Positions 10,664-21,925 of a DNA stretch of 64,000 nt are shown here, piece after piece. Made by a program: the position numbers and the translations under genes. Under the pieces are notes generated by a model that was not told the DNA's origin, made no database searches, and was given only the letters and a program-made list of their open reading frames with translations. Position 1 is the stretch's first letter. The number at the start of each line of letters is the position of its first letter. The stretch comes from Pratylenchus scribneri (taxonomy: Eukaryota; Nematoda; Chromadorea; Rhabditida; Pratylenchidae). The DNA lies in the NCBI GenBank assembly GCA_030063045.1, contig JAQSEB010000019.1:1860001-1924000 (forward strand), written 5' to 3'.

Positions 10664-12786
10664 TCATTGATTCCTTTTTCGTAAAATATTTTCAATTTCC
10701 TGCTCTTTGAATGTTTTTGCCATTTCCAAATTCTCTGGCGCTATTGTGGCCCCAGCATTCAACAAATCCTCTGCAATTTCCTTTTGTCCATTCAAAATTG
10801 CCAATTCCAGCGGTGTTTGTCCATATCCATTTTTCACAATCGCATTTTTTCCATTCCATTCAATCAATATTTTGACTAATTCCCTTTGGCCATGTTGGAT
10901 TGCCATATGAATGGGCATATTGCCATTGGCATTTGCCACAAACATATTTGCATTGTGTTTGAGTAAATTTCGTGCAATTGCCGTAAACCCGTGCAAAGCA
11001 GCCCAATGCAAAGGAGTATTTCCTTTAACATTCAAAATAATTATTTCCAAATCCATTTGGGGACATCTACACAATAGATAAAAGACAGTCAGTAATTTTT
11101 GCATTTCCACCATGGTACAAATAAAAAATTCATTTTAAAATTGAAATAAATAGATTTATAAATGTTTTAAAAATTATTTAAAAAACAAATGAAAAAAAAA
11201 ACAAAATGTTTGGAAAAAACAAAATGTTTAGAAAAACAAAATGTTTGGAAAAATAAAATGTTTGGAAAAACAAAATGTTTGGAAAAATAAAATGTTTGGA
11301 AAAACAAAATGTTTGGAAAAATAAAATGTTTGGAAAAATGAAATGTTTGGAAAAATAAAATGTTTGGAAAAATGAAATGTTTGGAAAAATAAAATGTTTG
11401 GAAAAACAAAATGTTTGGAAAAACAAAATGTTTGGAAAAACAAAATGTTTAGAAAAAAACAAAAACCTTGTTCACTTCCAATAATTTCGAATTTAAAATG
11501 CATTTTTTATTTGTATTATTGTGGATGTGTCCATGGTCACATGGTACATGCCCAAATTTATATCGTTGTGGAGATGACCTAGCACCCGATGCAATCTTTT
11601 AATTAATTTACCTTTGACATCAGCCAAATTTGGATTAGCCCCATTTTCCAATAAAATTGCCACAATTTCCGTTTTATTATCATAAACCGCATTGGAAAGT
11701 GCCGTTGCCCCCTCCTCATCCTGGGCATTCACAATGGCATCGGAAGAATTATTGTTCAATAAAATCCTCACAATGCCAACATTTCCACCCGAAATTGCAT
11801 AACTCAACGGGGCCATTCCATCATTGCCAAATTTCATTGTCATTTTTGCGCCTTTATCCAATAGTAATTGAACAATTTGTGAATTGCCGCTGATTATTGC
11901 ACAATGAAGTGGGGTTTCCATATTCACATCTTTGGCATGAATGTTGGCACCGAATTCCAAAAACATTTTCACCATTTTCAATTTCCCTGCCATTGCCATC
12001 ATATGCAAAGGGGTTATCCCGCTCCATTTGGATTGGATATTCGGATTGGCTCCATGCTTAAATTTATGGGGATAATTAATTATAAATTAAAAAAATTAAA
12101 TAAATTAAAATAATTAAAAATAAATATTTATCGAACCTTCAAAAGGATTTCGGCAATTTCATCGAATCCATCATGTGCGGCACAATATAAGGGTGTTCCC
12201 AATTGTGGCTCTCGTGGGTCCACTTTGGCCCCATGGTCCAATAGAATTTGCACAATTTTCTTTTGGCCTGCCTCGACCGCATAATGCAATGCCGCTTTAT
12301 GCCATGCGTCCAATTGATTTACATTTGTCTGTTTGTTGGCCAATAATTGATTCACTCGAGCAATATTCCCAATTGCGGCTGCCTCATGCAAAGGAAGGAG
12401 AGGGCAACGACTGACAAATAGAAAATAATTTTTTTTGAATATAATTATAAAATGGAATTAAATCAATTAAATTGGAAAAAATTTTTTAAAATTAATTATT
12501 TTAATATTTTAATTTTCATTCAAATGAATTATTTTAGTTCTGCAAAATTTTAAATTTACCGATCTAGTTGTGCCCGATTTTCAAGAATTGGGCAGCCAAT
12601 TCCGCCTTCACCCCATTCCCCAACAAAAATTGTTCCATTGCACACTTTTGTGAATGAATCCAAAAAACAACATTTACATTCCATAGGAGGAGGTGGCCTT
12701 AATGAAGATTCATTTGCATTTTTTGAATAAATTGTTGGAAAAACATTGACAAAAATTATGGAAAATAATAGGAGGATATTATGCAT
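10664..12786 (-). CDS. secreted ankyrin-repeat protein
   Basis: Exons 12786-12560, 12410-12137, 12056-about 11548 (or 11612) and 11066-10664. Exon 1 encodes a signal peptide (ILLLFSIIFVNVFPTIYS) and a short Cys-rich segment (MECKCCFLDSFTKVC). It splices in phase 2 into about ten ankyrin repeats (LHEAAAIGNIARVNQLL; ALHYAVEAGQKKIVQILLD; TPLHWAALHGFTAIARNLL; TPLELAILNGQKEIAEDLL). About 470 residues in all. The exon 3 donor is uncertain. GTAAAT at 11611 is stronger but gives the wrong phase for the last exon; GTACCA at 11547 keeps it open. Ankyrin repeats bind proteins, and a secretory signal on such an array is unusual. Confidence 0.7.
11199..11458. repeat. 17-bp minisatellite in ankyrin-gene intron
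   Basis: About 15 tandem copies of a 17-bp unit (AAAATGTTTGGAAAAAC/T). All frames stay open, giving spurious FFQTFYFSKHF ORFs, because three units make 51 bp. It lies in the last intron of the ankyrin-repeat gene. Confidence 0.9.
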
Positions 12787-14359
12787 CTATAAAAATTCAA
12801 AATATATTATAAAAAAATATTTTTCATGGATTTTTTTAAAGAAAAAAGCATCAAAAATATCGATATTTAATTCACCATCTATTATTGTTCATTCCTGCAA
12901 TTCCTTCGAATTTAAATGCCAAAAACCATTATTCATTCTTGTGGTTGATAAAATAAATTAAAAATTTTGACTGTTTTTCATTTTGAAAAATCTATTCTAT
13001 TTTTAGAGAATGATCAAAACATATTTTTTAACCAATTCATGGGACGAATTTAATGAGGGCCAACTTTTTGATTCCTTTTAAGTGTTTTTTGACGACTTAC
13101 CTGAAATGGGTTAACAATTTAAAAAATACTTGAATCCATTGTGATAAATATAATGATATTTTGAAAAAACATTTTCGTAAAAAAAATGAACGGGAAATGC
13201 ACTCCAAATTGATTATATTTATCAAATTCAATTCAATTCGTTAAATTCAATATCAACTGGATCAGTCGCGCATTTCTTTTCTTTTTCATTCTTTCATTTA
13301 TTCTCGAATATTGACTTTATTTGTTTGGGTGTTTTTGTCTTGTTTCCTAAATAGTTAGTCCAGCAGTCCAGTCTACTGAGATCGTCATCACTAATTTATA
13401 TTTTTAGTTTACTAATTGGCCACAAAAACAACTTCAAACTTTTTATTTCTTTTTGTTTGGTTACAATCAAGTAATTTTATTGTTTCTTGAAATTTAATAT
13501 CAAGTAATTTTGATGTATTCAAGATAGAGTTAAATGGGTAAATAATTAAAAAAAATCAAGATATATTTTAAATAATATGAAAAAATTTTATATATTTCTA
13601 TTTTCTTGAACCATTTAGAAAATTGATGAATTCAATTATAATTATCATTTCCTCTTATTAGAATATTCCAGTATAATTTTTTAAATATTTTTTTGTATAT
13701 AACACATTTGATAATTAATTATAATATATTCACGACAAATCTTTGAACATTCATTTTGCAATCTTTACGGAAATAGAATTGAAAATGAATAAATTCTAAT
13801 TTTCATTGTTTTGTTTGTCCAATGTCCATTCATTCATCCATTCAATTTTTTCATCCACCCACTCTAAAATTCAGCAAAAATAATTCGGGGCCATCGTCGG
13901 CATTGGCAATGGCACTCGAGCTATGGATGGCACCGGTGAATGCATTGAATTGATGAGATGAATGTTTTTTTGTTCACAAGTGGAAATTCGGCTGTCCAAA
14001 ATAACAATGGAGCTTTTAATTATTCTACCACTCCTCTTCTAATTCAAAAACGAGATTTTTGCCAATTATAAATTCAGGAAGACGAGAATATTCGCCCAAA
14101 ATTTTTGTCGGTGGGAAATGGAAAAGCCTATTCCCAATTCCAGGAATGAAATATATTTTTGGGAGAGAATTTTAGGGTCAAAAACATTGAATTGAATATT
14201 AAAATTTTTGGCTATATTTACTCTCTCATCAGTCTATAAATTTGTCATTGACCCCAAAAGTCAATCCATTTTTAGACAATTTCAAATTCTATCATTTTAT
14301 GAAAAAATAATTTATTTTTATTTTATTCAGAACGAAAATTACTACAAAAATAATCAAAA
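12787..14359. other. intergenic, about 1.6 kb
   Basis: AT-rich, with no gene or RNA seen. A TATA-like TCTATAAAT lies near 14233, upstream of the next gene. Confidence 0.5.
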
Positions 14360-14696
14360 ATGCAATCATCAATTTTGGCCCTATTATTTATTACCCAATT
14401 GGCCATCATTTCAAGTGGCATTGCCAAACCATTTTACCCAAATGGGCCAATCCAAATTACTCCATTCCTCTTCTCTGAAACAAATATGAAATCCAACGAG
14501 GATGCCGCCATTGCACCAAAGTAATTTTTAATTTTCAAAAATATCTTCCAATTCATATATTTTCAGCTTTTCCGGCAATGGACCAAAAAGTTTGCGCAAA
14601 TTTGTTGTGTCAATGCCGCAAATGGATGAATTTGGGCCGGGGGCCTCCTCCTCTATTGTTCGATTGTCCCCATTTTTCTATGCAAGAAGAGGATGA
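14360..14696 (+). CDS. small secreted peptide precursor-like protein
   Basis: Exons 14360-14520 and 14567-14696 give 96 residues. Residues 1-22 form a signal peptide (ILALLFITQLAIISSGIA). The protein ends RLSPFFYARRG, a dibasic site followed by Gly just before the stop. This resembles a peptide precursor tail, although dibasic-then-Gly order is not the usual amidation order (Gly then dibasic). There are no Cys in the mature part. Function unknown. Confidence 0.6.
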
Positions 14697-14875
14697 AAAG
14701 AAAAAAGCCAACATGAATTGGCCTAGGGGGAATTGGAGATGGGAATTGGAAAATTGATTGATTAAATGATTTTGCCGATTTTGATGATTTGTATTTTATG
14801 ATAAATACATTAATATTAAAAAATTAATTCAAAATATTCAAAGATTTTTTTCAAATAATTTCTTGGAAAATTATA

Positions 14876-15127
14876 CCCGTATTTCTTTTTCTTCTATTAG
14901 TAACTCCTTCCTCTTAGCTTGAAGTACTGTATCTCATGGCAGGTAAACTTTTTCACAAAATTTTTTATTGCATTTCTTTGTGCCATTGGCCTCTATCTCT
15001 ATGTATAAAAAACGCTATACTTTGTTTCAAAAAGTCTACATATAACAAAGTTAGACCCCAAATTTTACCCATCGTTGAGGTTTAGAAAATTAGAAATCAC
15101 GGCGGGTCACTAATAGAAGAAATACGA
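14876..15127. mobile_element. MITE-like inverted-repeat element
   Basis: Left end CCGTATTTCTTTTTCTTCTATTAGTAACTCC matches the reverse complement of the right end (GTCACTAATAGAAGAAATACG) apart from a short TTTCTT insertion. TA dinucleotides flank both sides, compatible with a Tc1/mariner-derived MITE of about 250 bp. No coding capacity. Confidence 0.6.
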
Positions 15128-15258
15128 TAATCAATTTTAAAAATAGAATATTCAAAAAGAATGAATTTGTTTGAAACATGATAAATGCCGTAATCATAAA
15201 AATTCATAAAAATACCTTTTGTTATTATTTATGTCATATTCGAAATTATTTAAATTTT

Positions 15259-15552
15259 TCAAAGGCAACATTTATATTTGAATGAAGTGTTAATATTCCC
15301 GGCACAATCATCGCTCGAATATTCCTCATATGTATTTGCAATGCATCCACTTCTTTTCATTGGGTCGGCCCCATTCATTGTTTCCGTACAATATTTTGAC
15401 CATTCACTCCCATTTGGGCATTTGTCCACTAAACATGGATGTAGTTTCCTCCAGCTGAGAAAACCGCCGGGACAATCGTAGGCTGCGCAAATGTTGACGA
15501 TGAAAATTGAGGCCAAAAGAAATTGGATAATAAATTTAAAATAAAAATTCAT
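15259..15552 (-). CDS. secreted cysteine-rich protein, single exon
   Basis: 97 residues in a single exon. A signal peptide of about 22 residues (FLLASIFIVNICAA) is followed by eight mature Cys: DCPGG, PCLVDKC, KYC, GCIA, DDCAG and KCCL. The size and even Cys number suggest a compact disulfide-bonded secreted peptide. No known family is recognised. It lies between two inverted-repeat elements. Confidence 0.65.
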   Translation of the reverse strand: MNFYFKFIIQFLLASIFIVNICAAYDCPGGFLSWRKLHPCLVDKCPNGSEWSKYCTETMNGADPMKRSGCIANTYEEYSSDDCAGNINTSFKYKCCL

Positions 15553-15617
15553 TTTGTAGTTTTCTATAAATTAAGTTTATTACGGAAAGATTTGCCCCAT
15601 TTTCTTAATCAAAATTT

Positions 15618-15957
15618 TATTTTTACCTCGAAAGTAGTTTTGACTTTTAATAATTCAAAAGCTCGTTTTATACCCTACACACTTATATCAAAAATGTAGA
15701 TCTCATCAAAAAGCGTCTTTTGACATATAAATTTCTTAGTTTAGAAACGGAGTGAGTTAAACTGTTCAAAGTATAATTCTGGTTTATGGTTTTCATTTTA
15801 ATTTTCGGACAAAATCTAAATTTTATATACCTTTCGGTGTTTCTCGCTTAAACAAATTGTTATAAGATTTGTAATGTCTAAAACCAGCTTCTGAATCATT
15901 AGAAGTCAAAAACTATTTTTGGAATAAAAATAAAAATGGAGTAAAAAATATAAAAAA
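15618..15957. mobile_element. MITE, copy A of a two-copy family
   Basis: The left arm TTTTTACCTCGAAAGTAG..TTTGACTTTTAATAATTCA matches the reverse complement of the right arm (TGAATCATTAGAAGTCAAAAACTATTTTTGG...). Its internal TTTCTTAGTTTA and GTGAGTTAAACTGTTCAAA are shared with the copy at 19180-19497. Confidence 0.7.
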
Positions 15958-16533
15958 GGCGGTAAATAGATATTTTTTCATAAATTCCTGCAAAAGCAAA
16001 TTGATATTTGCACAAAACTAAATGAATGGGCAATGAAATGTGCGCGAAAAAGAAAGTACATTGATTTCATACTTCCTTCATTAAAAGCAAATATTTAAAA
16101 AAAAACTAAATGATGTGATGAGGTGGAATGAAGAGGCACTATTAAATACGGAATATTTGAGCAGAGTTTTGTCATAAAAATGAGACTTAATTGATCAAAA
16201 GAAACTGTTTGGACATAATTCCTTAAATCCACAAAAAGGTAGACATCGCCTACGCCATTAATTTTATGTAATCAAAATTAAAATAATGAAGAGGTAAATT
16301 TTTACGGTGTCCAGAAATTCGTCATAAATATTTTAAATTAATAAAAATACATAAAATAAATTATCACCAACAATTCAAGAAAAATTAATATAATAATTAA
16401 TTTATTAAAAATCAAGCAGAATGTTTAAGCTTTTATCATTTATTAATTAATAAAATATTAATAATTTTTATCAACAATTATTTTTTCAATTTTTGCGCAT
16501 TTTTTGTAATATTCCTTTCCTTTCATTTCATAT

Positions 16534-17133
16534 TCAAAACCAAGATGGACATTCTTCGGGGCAAGTTGAATTCAACGACATATAAACAATCAAATTTCGG
16601 TCATTCTTGGCTTTTTCACAATTTTTTTTCACTTCTCCCAATTTTCCACCTGCGCCGGTACCTTTAGCGCCGCAAAGAAATTCATCATTCTTTCCACTGA
16701 AAATATTTTATTTAAATTATTTTTCTGGAAATAAATTTACTTCTGCTGTTGGCGACAACTACAAATTTGGCAAGTCGCGGCACAATGCAATGCTTGATTC
16801 ACCCATGCTAATAAAATATAAAAAATAAAATATTACTCATTTAATTTAAAAATTAATTTGAAATTTTTTAATTCAAATATTGATGAAAATACATAGTAGT
16901 TTATTAAATTATTTAATTTTGATCTGACCATCATCTGTAGTACATAATGCAGTATTTAAGGCTCCGTTTGGGCCTGTGTTGAACATTGCTTGGCATTGTG
17001 CTTGGTCGTAAACTTCATCCTGACATCCAGTTGGAGACGCTGGCGAGGTACATGGCCCCAATCCACCGGCATGATTTTCTCCAAAAAATGCAAAAATAAT
17101 GGCAAATGGGAAAAAGAAAGAAAAATTAGACAT
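16534..17133 (-). CDS. secreted Cys-rich protein, ShKT-like
   Basis: Exons 17133-16929, 16807-16741 and 16696-16534 give 144 residues. The start at 17133 gives a signal peptide (FSFFFPFAIIFAFF). The mature part carries CTTDDAWVNQALHCAATCQIC, close to the C-terminal half of a ShKT fold, with an upstream GCQDEVYDQAQC. It ends in CPEECPSWF. ShKT domains occur in nematode secreted and surface proteins. The match is by pattern only. A longer in-frame ORF begins at 17292 but lacks the signal at its N-terminus. Confidence 0.65.
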
Positions 17134-18219
17134 TTTTGTTGAATTGGAATTATTTATTAAAATGGCAAAAAAGGAAAAATATTTCGATTTAAATAGTTTT
17201 GATAAACAAAGAACTTTTCTTTTTTCCAATTTTAAAATCTCCAAAAATAATCCGAAGTCCCGGCCGTCTTTGTCTGTGGAGTGAAGCTGCAATTTGGAAA
17301 TAAATCCAGTGCCTTTGTGGTTTAAAAATATTGGCGGATAATAAAAGAGAAGAGTTTACATTTGGGATAATTCGAAAAAACGATGGAAAATTTTGAAAAG
17401 CAAACAAAAAAAATAGAAATTAAAATGAAAATATTTTGGCTAAATAAAGGTTTAAATTTTAAATGAGTAAAATATTGATTGATAAATTTATTTAAATTTA
17501 AAATTAATTTTAAAATGATTAAAAAAAATATTATAATACTGTATTAATAAAAAAATTGGAAGAAAATAAATAAATAATTTTTTAATAATGATTGATTTAT
17601 TTGATTGTGTGATACGGTAAAATTAAAAAATTTACTGATTTTAAAATTTATTTATTTCAAACTAAATGTGCAATTAATCAATTAGTTCTTTTTATCCAAA
17701 ATTCGAATTGTTCTAAAACATTCAAACTGTTGAATGATTGATCAAGATCATCAGAAACCGATATTGGGCCAATTTATAGCATCATTGACGCAAATTCCGT
17801 ATTCCCTCTTCTCTCAAATTTTATTAAATTCATTGGCCTCCTTTTGAATATTTGCACAGAGGCTATTTTATAAAAGTTGGCAGCAAACATAACCTCGCTC
17901 CCAAAAAGTCATTCATTATAAATAATTTCATTAAATTTGCCCTGAAAAAGTTCAAAAAGTCAACAAATCTTTTTATCCAAATTTAATTGTCAAATTTGCC
18001 CTTTTCTCATTTAAATTAATTTAGACATATTTTAATAGTAAAAAAAGTATGAAATATAACATATTCTGATTTTTGGCGTTGATCAAATGAAAATGGGTTC
18101 GCATTTGCCTAATTCAATGCCTTTTTATTGATTGAATATCTACTTCATCCATCCAATATTTCCTTCAATAAATAAATTTAATTTAGAGAATATTTTTAAA
18201 ATAATTTAAATATTTCATA
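17134..18219. other. intergenic, very AT-rich
   Basis: No gene seen over about 1.1 kb. Confidence 0.5.
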
Positions 18220-20077
18220 ATGCAAAAAATTCGAATGAAGCCGAAAACATTAAGGTTAGACTAAAATTAAATTTAAAAAAATAATATTTAATATTTACAC
18301 GCAATTTAGTTGCCTCAAATTGGCCATTCGATTCTTCCTACGAACCCTTCTATTCATTATTTTTGCCCTCTTTGTCTATAATATTTTCTCAAATTTATAT
18401 TTAATCTACAAAAATTGGGATCGACGAAAATTTTCGGCAGAATTCAAAAATTTGCACTATAATTATTGGTTGGATGTGCCAAAAGTGATGCCATGCGATT
18501 CGGAAACTAAATTATTTATTTTAATACTTTCAAGGAGGGAGACGTATATTAATAGACATGCAATTCGGACAACATGGTTCAATGATAGGGTGAAATTAAT
18601 TTAAAAATATTTATGAATTATTTTCCACAGGTCAATGGAACTGTTTTGCGCTTTTTCCTATCTGATGAAAATCCGGAAAAGGTTTATTAAAAATAATAAA
18701 TTAATCAAAAAAAATAAATTAGAGTCATTTTGGCGATTATTTCATGCGTTCAAATCAAACGGAAGCATTGAATAAATATATTTTGGAAGAATTTGAATAC
18801 TATGGGGACACGGTATTCCTGAATGGAATTCCGGACACATATGCAAATTTGCACATAATGGTATACCCAAAAATGTATTCAATCATCAATTCCTCAATAT
18901 TTAATTAGATGCACGCCGCATTCACTTGGCAACAAGAATTTTGCCCCCAGGCAAAATATGTGCTCAAAACGGATGACGATACCGTAATCCATTTGGGTAG
19001 ATTGGATCATTGGATTAACAGAAAATTTGATGTGGAATTGAAAAATAAAAATCAGGCAACCTGCTTTGGATGTCCCGTAATTAATTCAAAACCAATTCGG
19101 CAAGAATATCATCGATGGTTCATTTTATTTTATTTTAAAATTTATTCAAAATGGGAAAATTAATGGAAGAATTTTTTTTACAAAATTTTTTATTTTTTCC
19201 CCAAAAGTAATTTTTGATTTCTAACAAATCAGAAACCGGTTTTCAACCCTACAAATCTTAAACCAATTTGTGGATTTCATGGAGACGCATTTCTTAGTTT
19301 AAATCGAAATTGAGTTAAACCGTTTAAAACATTTTGGTTTTAGACACTTTACTTTTAGGCCAAACCAAGATATTTTAAATACAATTCGATGCAACTTGAT
19401 GAGATCTATGATTTGTAGGATCTAAACCGGTTTCCAATTTACTAAATCAAAAACTACTTTCGGAGTAAAAATAAAAATATAGTAAAAACTAAAATGATAT
19501 TTTCCGAAATTAATTCTACTAGAAAGAGGAAATGCCATTTTTTATATACTTAATTTATAATTAAAAATATCCAATCTAAGATAAATATTCCTTAATCGAA
19601 GGAAATCATGCTAATTTTATTATTTAATTCAAGGTATGTTCCAAAGGAAATTTACCCAAATGCGACATACCCATATTATATTCAAGGATGCACTTATTTA
19701 TGTTCATCCAAAGCAATTAATCAAATTATGGCAAATTGCCCAAAAGTGAATGCAGTGAATATGGAGGATGTTCTCTATACGGGAATTGTTGCAGAGAAGG
19801 CCAATGTCAGTCGATCCGATCAAAGATGGCATTTCTATTGGGGAGGACCACATGTGAGAATTTGATTTAATTTTAAATAATAATATTCTATTATCTATAT
19901 TTATAGTTTGCCAAGGAAACATATTGCCATGAAGGTGTCCCATATATAACCGCTGTTTTTTCCTATTTAAATTCACTGGAAATGTTCAAAAGTTTATATT
20001 CAAATTTGACATCGGTTACTTGTAAAGAAGAAAAAACCACAACAATTAAATATAAAAATCAAAAAACATTTAATTAA
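18220..20077 (+). CDS. beta-1,3-galactosyltransferase-like glycosyltransferase (GT31)
   Basis: Seven exons (18220-18254, 18310-18589, 18631-18681, 18723-18860, 18909-19117, 19634-19853, 19907-20077) give 367 residues. A short cytosolic tail and one TM segment (FFLRTLLFIIFALFVYNIF) make a type II Golgi protein. GT31 motifs in order: RHAIRTTWF, FFLSDE, WQQEFC, the DxD metal site in VLKTDDDTVIHL, YPYYIQGCTY, and EDVLYTGIVAE. Expected to transfer galactose or GlcNAc in a beta-1,3 linkage onto glycans. The ATG at 18220 was chosen because exon 1 supplies Met and splices in phase 2 into the TM exon. Intron 5 (516 nt) carries a MITE. Confidence 0.88.
19180..19497. mobile_element. MITE, copy B, inside GT31 intron 5
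   Basis: The arms AAAAGTAATTTTTGATTTC..AAATCAGAAACCGGTTTT and the reverse complement of AAACCGGTTTCC..AAATCAAAAACTACTTTCGGAG pair over about 50 bp. It shares arm and internal motifs with the copy at 15618-15957. Confidence 0.7.
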
Positions 20078-20544
20078 TTCGAATAAAGATAAATTAATAT
20101 ATGAAATTATTTTATTTTCTTGAATATTTTGACAATGAATGACAACCAACTTGCAAAATTCCCATTTATGATATTCCTTTTTTAAATTAATTTATGAGGA
20201 ATTTTATCATTGAAAGTAAATTGAATCCCGAAAAAATGTTCTAAAATACATTAAAAGGAAAAAGAAATAGCGCATCTTTGTCCAGAATTGAAAAAATGAA
20301 AACCATTTTGAGTAAATTCGGCTCAAATTCAAATGTGACTAAATGTACATGATGGATCAATGGCTTAAAATTTTTTGTGCCCGCAAAAATTCCCCAGGCA
20401 ATCCTCATTAAATTGTCCACTTTTTCGCATAATTTCACGAAATTTTATGATGAATTTTATTCGAAAGATTAAAAGATTAGTCAAATTATTATCTCATTTA
20501 TTAATTATCATTATTTTTCATTCTCCTCTTTCATTTAAATCCCT
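20078..20544. other. intergenic between convergent genes
   Basis: No gene seen. Confidence 0.5.
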
Positions 20545-21008
20545 TTAAAATGGTGGAATTCCAGTTGGTGGTGAACCAGATGGGGGAAATTGGAATCCGC
20601 CATAGTCGCCGGGGCCGCCTGGGCCACCAAAACCTAAATATTTCCAAATTGGAATAGAATTAATTTTAGAAATACCGAATGGTGGTGGCGGAGGACAAGG
20701 GAAGGCAATGTAGGCGGAGGGCCAGTTGGTAGCTCATCACCGGGTGAGGGGGGACTACCGGTTGGAATGCAATCTGGTGGCAAAGTTGGCGGTGATCTGG
20801 TTGGGAATTGTAACTAAAAAATTCCAAAATTTCAATTAGAAAATTGAATTTAATTATTTTAATCAAATTTATCGAAATAATATAAAATAAATAATTTAAT
20901 TTAATTTACCCCTTCCGGCACTTGGCGTTTTTCAAAAGGTGAACCAGCGATGAATGGGATGGCAAGGAAAAGACCGAAAATAAGCAGGAAATTATTAATT
21001 TTTTTCTT
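20545..21008 (-). pseudogene. Pro/Gly-rich secreted protein gene lacking ATG and carrying a frameshift
   Basis: Exons 21008-20910, 20813-20676 and 20633-20545 have good splice sites. The first exon reads as a clean signal peptide plus a dibasic site (KKINNFLLIFGLFLAIPFIAG, then PFEKRQVPEG). However, AAG stands at 21008-21006 where an ATG is expected, and no other in-frame ATG exists upstream. Exon 2 reads Pro-rich (PPTLPPDCIPTGSPPSPGDE) and changes frame near the GGG at 20699-20701, after which PPPPPFG and GGPGGPGDYGG resume. Either a young pseudogene or a gene spoiled by assembly errors. A TATA box precedes it. Confidence 0.5.
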
Positions 21009-21062
21009 TAGAAAAATTTTTAATTTAATTTGAAATTATTTTATGAATGGAAGTTTGTCCGA

Positions 21063-21070
21063 CTTTTATA
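21063..21070 (-). promoter_or_regulatory. TATA-like box
   Basis: Reverse strand TATAAAAG lies about 55 bp upstream of the first exon of the Pro/Gly-rich gene. Confidence 0.4.
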
Positions 21071-21876
21071 GGCCAACAAATTCCCTTGAACATCCAATAA
21101 ATTCCATTGTGTGAAAATAATCCTCCAATAAATTGAGGGTATCATTGTGACTAATTGAAATGATCAATACCAAAATAAACAATGTTGATTATTGGATATT
21201 TTTTGTCGTCATAATTTTAGTGGAGAGAGATGAAACATGAAATTGAAAATGAAATGATCAATGCCAAATTTGCCCATATTTCAAACACAATGGAATAAAT
21301 TTTATTTGTTCAATTTTATTTAATAATAAAATAAATTGACCATTTTAATTTTTGAATTTAATTGATTTACATTTTTAATCATTAAAATAAATACGAAATT
21401 AAAAATATTTTTATTAATCCTATATATATATAATTTTAAAGATTGTTTGAATCCATATTACTGGATTTTCTCTATGGTTTCAAGATGAAATGAGCTGAAT
21501 TTTTTATTTGGAGGTTATCCAAGGTGATGAATGAGACCCTGCCTGATTAGTTTTTTGATTTGACAAAGTCCTGCACAACTAGGCTAATAACGCTTGGCAA
21601 GTTGGAAATGTTGGATTTTGATGATGTTAAATTTGGGATAATTGATAGTGCGGAATACGATGGTGATAATATTAATTTTGGATTTGGTTTTGTTTTGGAC
21701 AATTTTGGACAAAATATACAATTATGCCGAAATCAATTTTTCTGCTACCGATTTTTGGTTTGAAGTTTCTATTCCCACTGTTGAAAAATAATTTTAACTT
21801 TTTTTTAAAATTTTTATTCTTAACAAATTAATTTTCTGATCCCCGAAGGGGTAAAGAAGACACAACAGTTAGATTC
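21071..21876. other. intergenic
   Basis: AT-rich. A 67-codon forward ORF (21560-21763) lacks an ATG and any recognisable feature. Confidence 0.4.
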
Positions 21877-21897
21877 CTAGCTCCTCATCGGAGCTAG
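21877..21897. other. perfect 8-bp stem-loop downstream of the next gene
   Basis: CTAGCTCC - TCATC - GGAGCTAG, a perfect 8-bp stem with a 5-nt loop. It lies about 30 bp past the stop of the reverse-strand gene ending at 21926. A smaller CCCC-GAA-GGGG hairpin lies at 21841-21851. Confidence 0.5.
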
Positions 21898-21925
21898 TAA
21901 TTATAAATTCCAATAAAAATCAATT

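Noticed and set aside
11167..11503. Reverse ORFs of FFQTFYFSKHF type
   Set aside because: Translation of a 17-bp intronic minisatellite; three frames look alike because 3 x 17 = 51.
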